A stretch of 64,000 bases of DNA from Orrella marina. Its GTDB lineage: Bacteria > Pseudomonadota > Gammaproteobacteria > Burkholderiales > Burkholderiaceae_B. The stretch is taken from positions 2,542,001 through 2,606,000 of the forward strand of contig NZ_CP028901.1 in the NCBI RefSeq assembly GCF_003058465.1, in the 5' to 3' direction. The translations under genes and the position numbers were made by a program. Under the pieces are notes generated by a model, which had not been told where the DNA came from, did not search any database, and worked only from the letters and a program-made list of their open reading frames with translations. Below are positions 1 through 8,534 of this stretch, one piece after another; position 1 is the first letter of the stretch; the number at the start of each line of letters is the position of its first letter.

Positions 1-1
1 C

Positions 2-505
2 ACTCGGGACCTGCTTTCCCTGACCATCGAACAGCAGTCGATCTCGGCCATTGTGGGTGTCGAGAGTTCAGGCGTTGCCTACGCGGCATGGATGGCGCAG
101 ACGTTTGAGTTACCGCTTCTGTTCCTGCGCAAGAAGCCGGTTGGCTGGGGCATGAAGGCGCAGATCGAGGGGCAGTTCAACCTCGCAGACAAGGTGTTGC
201 TAGTCGACGATGTCACCACCGACGGAAAGTCCAAGGTCGATGCCTGCCTGGCTTTGCGCAAGAGCGGACTGGTCATGCATCACGCCTTCGTGCTGATCCA
301 GTTTGGCATCTATCCGTACACCGGTCCCATGCTCAAGGAGCACGAACTGGAATTGAGTTCACTGCTGAACTGGCCGACGTTGTTTGAAGCGCTATCTGCC
401 CGCGACACCCTGCCCCCCAAGAAAATTGCATCAATTGAAGCCTTTACACGCGACCCGGCGAAATGGTCTGTCAGGCATGGAGGAATCGGCCAATGGACCA
501 ACTAG
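2..505 (+). CDS. Orotate phosphoribosyltransferase-like protein (5' end outside window)
   Basis: The reading frame is open from base 2, so the gene starts before the window; 167 C-terminal residues are visible. The diagnostic feature is the PRPP-binding motif VLLVDDVTTDGKSK (hydrophobic stretch, two Asp, Thr-Thr-Asp-Gly), which is the type-I PRTase signature and closest to orotate phosphoribosyltransferase. The segment before it (GVESSGVAYAAWMAQ, then RKKPVGWGMKAQIEG) also fits OPRT, where Arg/Lys residues contact the pyrophosphate. By family such enzymes join orotate or another base to PRPP in pyrimidine synthesis. Its stop codon lies inside the next gene (13-nt overlap), so it is probably co-transcribed with a carbamoyl-amide hydrolase. 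Whether it is the housekeeping PyrE or a paralogue cannot be told from this fragment. Confidence 0.75.
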   Translation, partial: TRDLLSLTIEQQSISAIVGVESSGVAYAAWMAQTFELPLLFLRKKPVGWGMKAQIEGQFNLADKVLLVDDVTTDGKSKVDACLALRKSGLVMHHAFVLIQFGIYPYTGPMLKEHELELSSLLNWPTLFEALSARDTLPPKKIASIEAFTRDPAKWSVRHGGIGQWTN

Positions 506-1749
506 GCATCATCGCGCAGGACATCCTGGAAGAGGTTCGAAACGCAACCCGTGACACGCTGGGTGTCAGTCGCGAGAGCTTTGGTGATGGTGAGAACAAA
601 GCCCTGGATATCCTGCAGAGCTGGGCTCGGAAGCTGGAGCTCGGATCCTATCGGGACCCGCTTCAGAATCTCTGGATTCATCTGAAGTCAGACCCGCTTA
701 CGGACGCTTCCATCGTGATAGGCTCTCATGCCGACTCGGTTCCTCAGGGAGGCAATTATGACGGTCTTGCCGGGATTGTTGCGGGCATTCTTGCTTTACT
801 GCAACTTCGTGAGAGTGGCCAGATCCTTGCCACACCGGTTCGCGTTCTTGCGCTTCGTGGCGAAGAAAGCGCCTGGTACGGAAAGGCCTATATGGGCTCA
901 CTGGCCCTGTTTGGGAAGCTACCCGTCAGCGAACTGGAGAATCGCCACCGAACAGAACCGAAGACACTCAGGCAAGCCATGCAGGCATGCGGCAGTGATG
1001 TCAGCCTGATTGAGCAGGGAAAGGCAGTGATCAGGCCCGACGAGATTGCGGCATATCTTGAACTGCATATCGAACAAGGCCCGGTCATGGTTGCCCGCGA
1101 ATGGCCTGTCGCCGCCGTGACTGGCATACGGGGCAACATCAGACATAACCGGGTTCTCTGTCTGGGAGAGACAGGCCACTCTGGCGCTGTACCAAGATGG
1201 TTACGCAAAGACAGCGTGCTAGCCATGGCTGAGCTTCTGTCCCGACTCGACGAACACTGGCGCGTCCTGCTGCAAATGGGTATGGATCTGGTCATGACGG
1301 TTGGAATCTGCTCAACCCGGCCTGAGTCGCACGCGGTTTCTGTGATCCCCGGAGAAGTCAGCTTCAGTTTTGAAGTGCGCAGCCAGGATGCACAGACGCT
1401 CAAGCAGTTTTACCAGCTGATGCATGATGAATGCGAAAGGATCGAAGCCGCACGTGGAGTGCGTTTCGAATTTGATCGAAAAATCGAAACTGCACCTGCC
1501 AGATCGGACGATGAGTGGCTGCAAAGGCTGTGTCAGGCCGGCTCGCTTGTACTGGGGGCCCCTATGGAAACCATTCCTAGCGGTGCAGGGCATGATGCAG
1601 CTGTCTTTGCGAATGAAGGTGTGGCGTCAGCCATGGTATTCATCCGCAATGCCAACGGATCACATAATCCGTATGAGGAAATGGATTTGCAGGATTTTCT
1701 TCTTGGAACCCGGGTTTTGACTCAGGCAATTCTGCAATCCAGCACCTGA
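493..1749 (+). CDS. M20 family N-carbamoyl-amino-acid hydrolase / allantoate amidohydrolase-like
   Basis: 418 residues, the usual length for the hydantoinase/carbamoylase (AmaB/HyuC/AllC) branch of the M20 metallopeptidases. Visible metal-site motifs are GSHADSVPQGGNYDG (His79, Asp81), an EES motif in ALRGEESAWYG, ELHIEQGPV, and a late SGAGHDA His. Known members use two metal ions to cleave N-carbamoyl amides such as ureidopropionate, N-carbamoyl amino acids or allantoate, releasing ammonia and CO2. The ATG at 493 is preferred because GGAGG lies 9 nt upstream; an in-frame GTG further upstream would lengthen the overlap. The gene overlaps the PRTase gene, which suggests a role in pyrimidine or ureide nitrogen salvage. 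That role and the exact substrate are inference. Confidence 0.8.
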   Translation: MDQLGIIAQDILEEVRNATRDTLGVSRESFGDGENKALDILQSWARKLELGSYRDPLQNLWIHLKSDPLTDASIVIGSHADSVPQGGNYDGLAGIVAGILALLQLRESGQILATPVRVLALRGEESAWYGKAYMGSLALFGKLPVSELENRHRTEPKTLRQAMQACGSDVSLIEQGKAVIRPDEIAAYLELHIEQGPVMVAREWPVAAVTGIRGNIRHNRVLCLGETGHSGAVPRWLRKDSVLAMAELLSRLDEHWRVLLQMGMDLVMTVGICSTRPESHAVSVIPGEVSFSFEVRSQDAQTLKQFYQLMHDECERIEAARGVRFEFDRKIETAPARSDDEWLQRLCQAGSLVLGAPMETIPSGAGHDAAVFANEGVASAMVFIRNANGSHNPYEEMDLQDFLLGTRVLTQAILQSST

Positions 1750-1762
1750 GACCACTTGCCTG

Positions 1763-1829
1763 CGTGACCAGCCATCCGACATCGGGTCTGTTGTCTTTTG
1801 TCTGTTGCAGATCTCCACGGCTGGTCACG
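1763..1829. repeat. Inverted repeat between convergent genes
   Basis: A perfect 11-bp inverted repeat, CGTGACCAGCC at 1763-1773 and GGCTGGTCACG at 1819-1829, is separated by 45 nt. It sits in the short gap between two convergent genes (M20 hydrolase ending 1749, oxidoreductase ending 1853). A long-loop bidirectional transcription stop or a protein-binding pair are both possible; there is no strong T-tract next to either arm. Confidence 0.35.
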
Positions 1830-1852
1830 AAGTAGCCCCAAAACCGGACTTT

Positions 1853-4165
1853 CTAGCCTGGCGCTACCATAGCCTGCCTGATAATGTCAGGAAGCCTGTA
1901 AGCCGTTACGTCTGGTGGTTCACCTTCAAACTTCTGCACATCCACAAGGCAGGTATGTGCACTGCAACCCTGAGAAAGCTGAGAACTGCCAATGTCCGGT
2001 GTCAGGATATTGGGATTGCCATGCTTGTCATATTCAACCGACATCCAGTTGTCTGGATCAAACCAGGCGCCTGTAGATAACTTCACCACGCTCTCGGCAA
2101 GCTCGTCAGTCACCACAGCAGTCGCCAGACACTTGCCTCGCTCGTTCATGACCCAGACCGTATCGCCCGTCTCCAGCCCACGGGCGATGGCATCTACCGG
2201 ATTGATCTCCAGTCGCTCACGTCCGTTAAGCTTGGTTGCCTGACTCAGTTTGCTGTGATCAAGCTGGCTGTGCAATTTGGCCTTTGGCTGATCTGACACC
2301 AGGTGCAGTGGCCAGCGTCTGGCTGTTTCTGAGCCGAGCCATTCAACAGGTTCAAGCCAGACCGCATGACCCGGACAATCTTCATAGCCAAAGCTGGCAA
2401 TTCGCTCGCTGAAGATCTCTAGTTTTCCGGACGGAGTGTTGAGCCGGTTGACATCCGGGTCTTTTCTGAAATCCTCCAGCATGATGTTGTATTGCCCAGG
2501 TTTAGCCAGGTCGACTAGTCCCTGTTCCCAGAAGGTTTCGAACGATGGCAGAGTCACATTGGCAGCCTTGGCTCGTACGATACTGTCCTCGTAGAGGAAC
2601 CTGATCCACTGCGAAGCATCTCTACCCTCAGTGAAAATCTGCTCACAGCCCAGTCTCCGGGCAAGCGCCCGGAATATGTCGAAATCATCTCTCGCCTGAC
2701 CGCAGGGCTCGATGACTTTGCGCATTGCGATCATGTAACGGTCGACAGAAGAAAATCCGATGTCATCACGTTCCAGCGTCGTCGTCGCGGGAAACACAAT
2801 GTCGGCCAGCTTTGCGTTAGGGGTCCAGAACTGCTCATTGACCAGCACACTGGGGACTTTTTTCCAGGCACCGATCAAACGTCGCAGATCCTGGTGATGG
2901 TGAAACGGATTGCCCCCCGCCCAGTAAATCAGTTCAATTTTCGGATAGGTGTGAGTCGAACCGTTGTACTGAAAGGATTCTCCGGGCTTTTCCAGCAAGT
3001 CCGTGATTCTGGCAACAGGGATAAACTCGCGCACGTTGGACTGCCCTTGTGGCAGTGTTGGACCTCCGAACTTCGGGTTGGCCATCCCCATCATGTTCAT
3101 CGCGCCATACCCGACTCCGAATCCGCCGCCGGGCAGTCCGATCTGGCCCAGCATGGCAGCAAGCGTGACCACCATCCAGTAAGGTTGCTCGCCTCGATGC
3201 GCCCGCTGAATCGCCCAGGAAACATTGATCATAGTGCGTGAGTTGGCCATCCGGGTCGCCAGATCCTCAATCACTGTCGCCGGCACGCCACAGATCGCAC
3301 TTGCCCAGCGAGGATCCTTGGGCTGCCCATCCTGATTGCCAAGCAGATACGTTTCGAATCGCTCGAACCCCGTGCAGTACCGTTGCAAAAAATCCTTGTC
3401 ATGCCGGCCGGCAGCGTGAATACAGAAAGCCAGTCCGAGCATCATCGCAGTGTCTGTGTTGGGACGAATTTTGATCCACTCGAATGCTTTGCCGGTTTCC
3501 AGGTTCGCACGCATCGGACTGATATTGACGAACCTCACTCCTGCTCGAGCCATGTTGGCAAGCCCGCCACTCACCAGATGCTCACTTGCCCCGCCGGGGT
3601 TGACTTGCGCATTCTTGGCTGGCACACCCCCGAAGGCAACAAACAGTTCGGTATGCTCGCTCATCACATCCCAACTGGTGTGACGCGCCATCAGATCATC
3701 CATCGGTGCAACGATATGAGGCATCAGCACTCGCGCAGCCCCGAGACTGTAGGAATCAACGTGCCGGACATATCCACCGGCTGCATTCAGAAACCGGTGA
3801 ATCTGGCTCTGGGCATGGTGAAAGCGCCCAGCGCTGGACCAACCGTAAGAGCCACCAAAGATCGCCTGTTTGCCGTGCTGGCTGATTGTCCGGGAAAGTG
3901 CCTGGGCAGCCAGATCCAGAGCATAGTCCCAGTCCACCTGAACAAAAGGGTCAACACCACGCAAATGGGGACTGGCCCCTATCCCCTGCTCGATCCAGCT
4001 CTTGCGCACACAGGGTTGCTCCACCCTGAGACGGGTACTGGCTTCCAGCATGGAAAGCCCGATCGGGGAAGGGTCCGGATCACGCCTGAAAGGCCCCAGA
4101 ACCGGATCATCAGCATCGCCCAGAACTTCATAGACGCCCCAGTGTGTGGATGTGAAGCGAGCCAA
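1853..4165 (-). CDS. Molybdopterin oxidoreductase, biotin sulfoxide reductase / TMAO-DMSO reductase family
   Basis: 770 residues, matching cytoplasmic BisC-type enzymes. The motif GGSYGWSSAGR near residue 110 contains the Ser that ligates molybdenum in DMSO/TMAO/biotin-sulfoxide reductases. Other bis-MGD landmarks are NPGGASEH, WAGGNPFHHHQDLRRL, NEQFWTPNAKLADIVFPATT, and the C-terminal dinucleotide-binding domain with LHSQLDHSK and MNERGKC. There is no Tat signal and no N-terminal iron-sulfur cysteine motif, so it should be cytoplasmic and reduce S- or N-oxides (biotin or methionine sulfoxide for known relatives). The start is a TTG at 4165 with GGAG six bases upstream; no ATG or GTG precedes it before the in-frame stop. 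It lies downstream of the OYE gene on the same strand, but with 169 nt between them. Confidence 0.88.
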   Translation of the reverse strand: MARFTSTHWGVYEVLGDADDPVLGPFRRDPDPSPIGLSMLEASTRLRVEQPCVRKSWIEQGIGASPHLRGVDPFVQVDWDYALDLAAQALSRTISQHGKQAIFGGSYGWSSAGRFHHAQSQIHRFLNAAGGYVRHVDSYSLGAARVLMPHIVAPMDDLMARHTSWDVMSEHTELFVAFGGVPAKNAQVNPGGASEHLVSGGLANMARAGVRFVNISPMRANLETGKAFEWIKIRPNTDTAMMLGLAFCIHAAGRHDKDFLQRYCTGFERFETYLLGNQDGQPKDPRWASAICGVPATVIEDLATRMANSRTMINVSWAIQRAHRGEQPYWMVVTLAAMLGQIGLPGGGFGVGYGAMNMMGMANPKFGGPTLPQGQSNVREFIPVARITDLLEKPGESFQYNGSTHTYPKIELIYWAGGNPFHHHQDLRRLIGAWKKVPSVLVNEQFWTPNAKLADIVFPATTTLERDDIGFSSVDRYMIAMRKVIEPCGQARDDFDIFRALARRLGCEQIFTEGRDASQWIRFLYEDSIVRAKAANVTLPSFETFWEQGLVDLAKPGQYNIMLEDFRKDPDVNRLNTPSGKLEIFSERIASFGYEDCPGHAVWLEPVEWLGSETARRWPLHLVSDQPKAKLHSQLDHSKLSQATKLNGRERLEINPVDAIARGLETGDTVWVMNERGKCLATAVVTDELAESVVKLSTGAWFDPDNWMSVEYDKHGNPNILTPDIGSSQLSQGCSAHTCLVDVQKFEGEPPDVTAYRLPDIIRQAMVAPG

Positions 4166-4334
4166 ATCGATCTCCAGATCAGTTCTGTCAAAGACTCAGG
4201 ACGCTGACAACCGGGTCAGGTTCTGCATCAATCCATGCTATCGGTGTCCCCCGCATGGTACGAGAATGCATGAAATCCTCTCGTCAGACAAGACAGAAGT
4301 CACTGGGGTATTCCATGACAGCGCTGATCATCTC

Positions 4335-5498
4335 TCAGGTGCCAACATGCGGCACCTGGCTCGAGGCCTTCAGCTTTGACAAGGTCCGTGCTCGTCGTTC
4401 CAGCCACCAGCCTGCCTGTGTCGGCCAGTCGTCGTATGCCTGTTCCCGACTCAGCGCGAGCTGGGCATGAACAGGCCAGTTCGGGTTGAACATGAGCTCA
4501 CGGCCGATTGCAATGAAATCTGCCTGCCCATTCTCCAGTACCGATTCAGCCTGCTCCGGGTAGAGTATGAGACCCACGGCCATCGTCATCACATCTGCCT
4601 CATGCCGGATGCGCTCGGAATAAGGGACCTGAAATCCCAGACCACGCGGCGTCGAGGTTGCCGTTGCAGACTCGGATAGTCCGCCCGAAGAGCAGTCGAC
4701 GACATCGACACCAAGCTTCTTGAGCTCCCGGGCAAATTCGATAACATCCTCAATCTGCAGTCCACCCTGCACGCCATCAACACTTGAAACCCGCACAAAA
4801 AAAGGCTTGTCAGCAGGCCAGACTGCCCGCACGGCCTTGATCACTTCCAAGGGGAAGCGGCTACGCCCTGTCAGGTCCCCTCCATAGTCATCCGTTCGCT
4901 GATTGCTGACAGGAGAAAGAAACGAATGCAACAGATATCCGTGTGCCGCATGTACCTCAATGACATCAAATCCGGCGCTCAGAGAACGAACAGCTGCTGC
5001 ACACCAAGCCTGGCGAATCCGGTCCATGTCGTCGAGAGACATTTCTCTGGGCATCAGCCATCCCTCTGCAACGGGTATCGGGCTCGGACCCATGACTTCC
5101 CAAGGCAGATCACCCTGCGCCAGGTCGGAGTCAGTTAGAGGACCATGCCCCTTCCAGGGTCGCTGCATGCTCGCCTTGCGACCTGCGTGAGCCAGCTGGA
5201 TCGCAGCGACGGATCCTTGTTCCTTGATGAACCTGGCTACCCGGGCCAGCCCGTCAACCTGTTCGTCAGACCACAGACCAAGATCTCCGTGGCTGATGCG
5301 TCCCTCAGGCACGACGGCAGTTGCTTCGACCATCACCATCCCGGCACCTCCCAGCGCCATCCTGCCCAGATGGACCAGGTGCCAGTCGTTCGCAAAACCC
5401 TCATGAGCCGAGTACTGACACATAGGTGCCACCACGATTCTGTTTTTGAGCGTGACAGAACCGATCGTGCACGGTTCAAACAGCTTGATTGCAGACAT
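4335..5498 (-). CDS. NADH:flavin oxidoreductase, Old Yellow Enzyme family (YqjM/NamA-like)
   Basis: 387-residue TIM-barrel FMN enzyme. The N-terminal PMCQYSA motif has the Cys and Tyr of the thermophilic-like (YqjM) class. HAAHGYLLHSFLSP and NQRTDDYGGD are the substrate/FMN-binding signatures, and FIAIGRELMFNPNWP is the phosphate-binding loop. Such enzymes reduce activated C=C bonds of enals, enones, nitroesters or N-ethylmaleimide with NAD(P)H. The ATG at 5498 follows GGGAAAGGG. Native substrate unknown. Confidence 0.88.
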   Translation of the reverse strand: MSAIKLFEPCTIGSVTLKNRIVVAPMCQYSAHEGFANDWHLVHLGRMALGGAGMVMVEATAVVPEGRISHGDLGLWSDEQVDGLARVARFIKEQGSVAAIQLAHAGRKASMQRPWKGHGPLTDSDLAQGDLPWEVMGPSPIPVAEGWLMPREMSLDDMDRIRQAWCAAAVRSLSAGFDVIEVHAAHGYLLHSFLSPVSNQRTDDYGGDLTGRSRFPLEVIKAVRAVWPADKPFFVRVSSVDGVQGGLQIEDVIEFARELKKLGVDVVDCSSGGLSESATATSTPRGLGFQVPYSERIRHEADVMTMAVGLILYPEQAESVLENGQADFIAIGRELMFNPNWPVHAQLALSREQAYDDWPTQAGWWLERRARTLSKLKASSQVPHVGT

Positions 5499-5733
5499 CC
5501 CTTTCCCTCATCATTCGTTGTGAAGCCAGATCTGCTCACAGGCAGATCCCTGCAGGCTTGATGAAATCAAGTTAGCAGAGTGGCGCGGTCTGTGGAAGGT
5601 TCTGTGCGTATGGCGCAAGGGCTTGGCTGGTGTTGCGCGAATAAGCTACGCTGAGACTACACCGCGTCAAGCGCGAGGTAGCGCCATACTCATGGCAGTT
5701 GCCGGAATTATCCAGCCAACTCGAGGGACAATC

Positions 5734-6156
5734 ATGAAGCACATCGTCGCACTCTCCATGCTGATCACATCGATCTCTATCGGAACAACAGCAACAGCCA
5801 GCGAATCGAGTATGCGCCCAGGTCAATGGGAGGTCACAACCCAGACAGAAATGGTGGGGGTGCCAATGCAGATTCCCGCTACCAAAGACATGAGTTGCAT
5901 CACAGCAGAGGAAATCAACAAGCCGTTCATGGGCGAGATGGATGCCGGGTGTACGCTAGAAGAAATCGAGAAAACTGCCAACACCCACAAATGGAAGCTT
6001 GCCTGTACCGAGAATGGCCAGAAGATGACCGGGACCGGCACCTTCACCTTCAGCGCAGAGAGTTATAGCGGCGTGATGGAGATGAGTATGACCCAGGATG
6101 GTCAGGTCATGAACATGAAAACCACGCTCACAGGCAAACGGGTCGGAGACTGTTAA
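5734..6156 (+). CDS. Secreted DUF3617 family protein
   Basis: 140 residues starting at ATG 5734 after GAGGG. A Sec signal peptide is clear (MKHIVALSMLITSISIGTTA with cleavage near ATASES). The mature part opens with MRPGQWEVTTQTEMVGVPMQIP, the typical PGxWE start of DUF3617. Two Cys (in MSCITAEEI and GCTLEEIE) and later ones in LACTENG and the C-terminal GDC may form disulfides. Members are small periplasmic beta-rich proteins of unknown function common in proteobacteria. An upstream in-frame start at 5623 would put extra sequence before the signal peptide and is rejected. Confidence 0.7.
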   Translation: MKHIVALSMLITSISIGTTATASESSMRPGQWEVTTQTEMVGVPMQIPATKDMSCITAEEINKPFMGEMDAGCTLEEIEKTANTHKWKLACTENGQKMTGTGTFTFSAESYSGVMEMSMTQDGQVMNMKTTLTGKRVGDC

Positions 6157-6282
6157 AAGTAAAACGGCAGTGGACCACACGACATCGAACGGAAATCAGG
6201 GAAATCAGTCTGACAACCATCACTTGACGATCCGCAAACCAGGTTTGACGCCAGTATGGTCCGCCTTGCCAGTCATGGTCGA

Positions 6283-6990
6283 TCAGGTTGAGAGCAATTC
6301 ACGCCATTGCCGGAACGCATGGAATCGGCTCATTCCCTCCAGCGCAGGATCACCATAGCCAGACTCGTGCAGGACGAATCTGACGCCGGCACGCTCGGCG
6401 CACTCGGCGTCCACCGACGTATCTCCAAAGTACAGACACTTCTCAGGTGAAACACCCATTTCCCTTATGGTCTCAAGCAGAGGCACAGGTGAAGGCTTGG
6501 CCTGCCCCCAAGAATCGGCGCCACTGATCACGGAGAAATACGGTGTGATCCCAAGAATCTGAGTGACTGCCATTGCATTGCGGTGCACCTTGTTGGTACA
6601 GATCGCCATAGGCACCTCAGGCAAGGTGTCGCGGCAGACCTGCAAAAGCGTCTGCACATCCGGGTATAGCCGGGTGCTGGCATGCCCTCTGCGCGCATAG
6701 ACGTCGTAGTACACCGCCTTGATTTCGCTCAGATCATCTGGCACGGGCCACCCCATGTCGCGCATGATATCGCGCATGATGCCATCACTGGTACCGTGCA
6801 GATTGTCAGGGAAGTAATCGTCAGGAACCTGGCCGAAGCCTGCTGTGAGGAACGCTTCGCGTATGCCGCCTAGAATATCGGCCGCGCTATCGATCAGCGT
6901 ACCATCCAGATCAAACACGACGCCCTCGACATCCTCTCTGAGGAACAGGGGACTCAGCCCAATCTCGCTTCTCATCTCTATCGTACTCAT
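6283..6990 (-). CDS. HAD-IA phosphatase, phosphoglycolate-phosphatase-like
   Basis: 235 residues. HAD motif I is VVFDLDGTLIDSAADI (nucleophile DxD); motif II is the Thr in AICTNKVHRN; motif III Lys is in GQAKPSPVPLL; motif IV is YFGDTSVDAECAERAG. The cap arrangement fits the Gph family. It is the last gene of the importer-phosphodiesterase operon and its ATG overlaps the upstream stop (ATGA), so it is translationally coupled. By position it may remove phosphate from the monoester left after diester cleavage; the family alone would also allow phosphoglycolate or another sugar phosphate. It lacks clear phosphonoacetaldehyde-hydrolase features. Confidence 0.85.
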   Translation of the reverse strand: MSTIEMRSEIGLSPLFLREDVEGVVFDLDGTLIDSAADILGGIREAFLTAGFGQVPDDYFPDNLHGTSDGIMRDIMRDMGWPVPDDLSEIKAVYYDVYARRGHASTRLYPDVQTLLQVCRDTLPEVPMAICTNKVHRNAMAVTQILGITPYFSVISGADSWGQAKPSPVPLLETIREMGVSPEKCLYFGDTSVDAECAERAGVRFVLHESGYGDPALEGMSRFHAFRQWRELLST

Positions 6991-8525
6991 GCCCGCTTCA
7001 CCAATCCATCAGGACTTGCAGCATAACCCGTCAGCGTCCGGTCCATGTAACGCATGCGCCAGGACAGCATCTTTTGTGCATAGGTCAGCATGACGCGCTG
7101 ATAAGCAGGATCCCTGGAAACGTTGTTGAACTGGTTCGGATCTGCCGTCAGGTCAAAGAAAAGTGGCTCGGCGTTGGCAAAGTGCACGTACTTGTAATGG
7201 TTGTCCCGAATCACGGCAAGCGAGCTATCATCCATACCCGTTCCCAGATGGGACTCGGGTTTGGAGTAGAAGATGTTCCGGAAATCGTACTCATAATGCA
7301 CCTCCGTGCGCCAGCCCTCAGGCGCGCGACCTTGCTCGACAAACGGCAGCAAGGAATAGCCATCGCATGTACGGGGAACCGGAAGTCCTGCCCACTCCAG
7401 GATCGTCGGCATGGTATCGATAGTTTCGGTGAAATCACGCACAATCGTGCCACGTGTCGAGTCTGCCTCCGGCCTCGGATCACATACGATCATCGGAATG
7501 TGGTAGCTTTCGTCGAAGAATCCGAGCTTGCCTAGCAAATGATGATCACCCAGTTGCTCCGCGTGATCACTGGTGAAGATGATCAGGGTCTCGTCCCATT
7601 GACCGGTCCGCTCCAGGTAATCAAATACCCGCCCGAGCTGCTCGTCAACCTCGCTCATCAATCCGTAGTAGGTCGCGCGCATCTGCTTGACCTCCTGAAT
7701 CGACATGTCGCAGGCAAGTCCTTTGCCATGGCGGAAAAATTTTGAACGACCGATATCCTTCAGGTAGAAGTCCAGCAAAGGATGCTGCGCAGCCTCTTGC
7801 TCGGCCGTGTCGGCGCGAACAGGCTCCGGACTGTCCTCCGGATCGTAAAGACTGTTCCAGGGTTCCGGTGCAATGAACGGCGGGTGAGGCCTGTAGAAGC
7901 CCAGGTGCAGGAACCAGGGTTTGTCACGGGCACCATGCAGGTATTCCAGTGCGCGTTCCGCAAAGAATGCCGTATCAGAGAGCTCAGCCGGCAGAACAGA
8001 CGGTTGTGATGTCGCGCCCGGACCGGCCGTGTCAGGGTCCTTCGGCATCCAGATATCATCTGGATTGGACGGCATGGCAGGCCATCTACTGGCAACCCAC
8101 GCAAAATAGGCGTCTCTGTTCAGCCCCCAGGACCCGACGAGCTTCCAGCCATCCATTTCGGCACCAAGCACACGAAAGCGCGGATCGTTCTCATCGGTTT
8201 CACGCGGATCCGGTGTAGTCGTGGTGTAACCAACCAGAGCAGGCTCGTACCCCCCTTTGCGTGCCTCCCACGCCACATTGGTGTGTCTGGCATCCAGTGG
8301 GATCGTGTTTTGCACGGCCCGGTGATTCATCATGTACATACCCGTGAGCAGACTGGCTCTGCCTGGTGCACATGGCACTGCCTGGGTGTAGTGATTGGCA
8401 AATGTCACGCCACGCTCTGCAAGGCGAGCAATGTTGGGTGTACGGATTGGATGGCCCAGCATCGGGAGCGTGTCACCCCGCCATTGATCCACCACGATCA
8501 GCAGCACATTTTTCTTTTGTTGCAT
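6987..8525 (-). CDS. pehA: Phosphonate monoester hydrolase / phosphodiesterase (sulfatase fold)
   Basis: 512 residues from ATG 8525, preceded by AAGGA. It belongs to the alkaline phosphatase superfamily: VVDQWRGD near the N terminus supplies the first metal Asp, and VPCAPGRASLLTG contains the C-x-P-x-R motif whose Cys52 would be converted to formylglycine. Several stretches (NHRAVQN, the GYTTTTPDPR region, DPRFRVLG, FLHLGFYRPHPPF, TSDHAEQLGDHHLLGK, VHYEYDFR, ALSWR near the end) match the phosphonate monoester hydrolases of Burkholderia caryophylli (PehA) and Rhizobium more than ordinary arylsulfatases, and the length agrees. Known members are promiscuous, cleaving phosphonate monoesters, phosphodiesters and some sulfate esters. 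No signal peptide, so cytoplasmic. It sits between the permease genes and a HAD phosphatase in one operon, which fits a role on imported substrate. Confidence 0.88.
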   Translation of the reverse strand: MQQKKNVLLIVVDQWRGDTLPMLGHPIRTPNIARLAERGVTFANHYTQAVPCAPGRASLLTGMYMMNHRAVQNTIPLDARHTNVAWEARKGGYEPALVGYTTTTPDPRETDENDPRFRVLGAEMDGWKLVGSWGLNRDAYFAWVASRWPAMPSNPDDIWMPKDPDTAGPGATSQPSVLPAELSDTAFFAERALEYLHGARDKPWFLHLGFYRPHPPFIAPEPWNSLYDPEDSPEPVRADTAEQEAAQHPLLDFYLKDIGRSKFFRHGKGLACDMSIQEVKQMRATYYGLMSEVDEQLGRVFDYLERTGQWDETLIIFTSDHAEQLGDHHLLGKLGFFDESYHIPMIVCDPRPEADSTRGTIVRDFTETIDTMPTILEWAGLPVPRTCDGYSLLPFVEQGRAPEGWRTEVHYEYDFRNIFYSKPESHLGTGMDDSSLAVIRDNHYKYVHFANAEPLFFDLTADPNQFNNVSRDPAYQRVMLTYAQKMLSWRMRYMDRTLTGYAASPDGLVKRA

Positions 8526-8534
8526 CAAACTTCC

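Noticed and set aside
3383..4207. 274-codon plus-strand frame opposite the molybdopterin oxidoreductase
   Set aside because: It is antisense to a gene with clear family motifs, and its translation shows no domain or sensible composition.
4314..4331. Single CTGTCAT half site on the minus strand upstream of the molybdopterin oxidoreductase
   Set aside because: No second half at 11 bp and about 150 bp from the start; expected by chance in a window this size.
6283..6990. Assigning the HAD gene as phosphonoacetaldehyde hydrolase
   Set aside because: Although the operon suggests phosphonates, motifs fit the Gph branch and no Schiff-base Lys pattern of PhnX was recognised.
6987..8525. Assigning the sulfatase-fold gene as arylsulfatase or choline sulfatase
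   Set aside because: Length and many conserved stretches fit phosphonate monoester hydrolases better, and no sulfate-ester transport or choline genes are adjacent.
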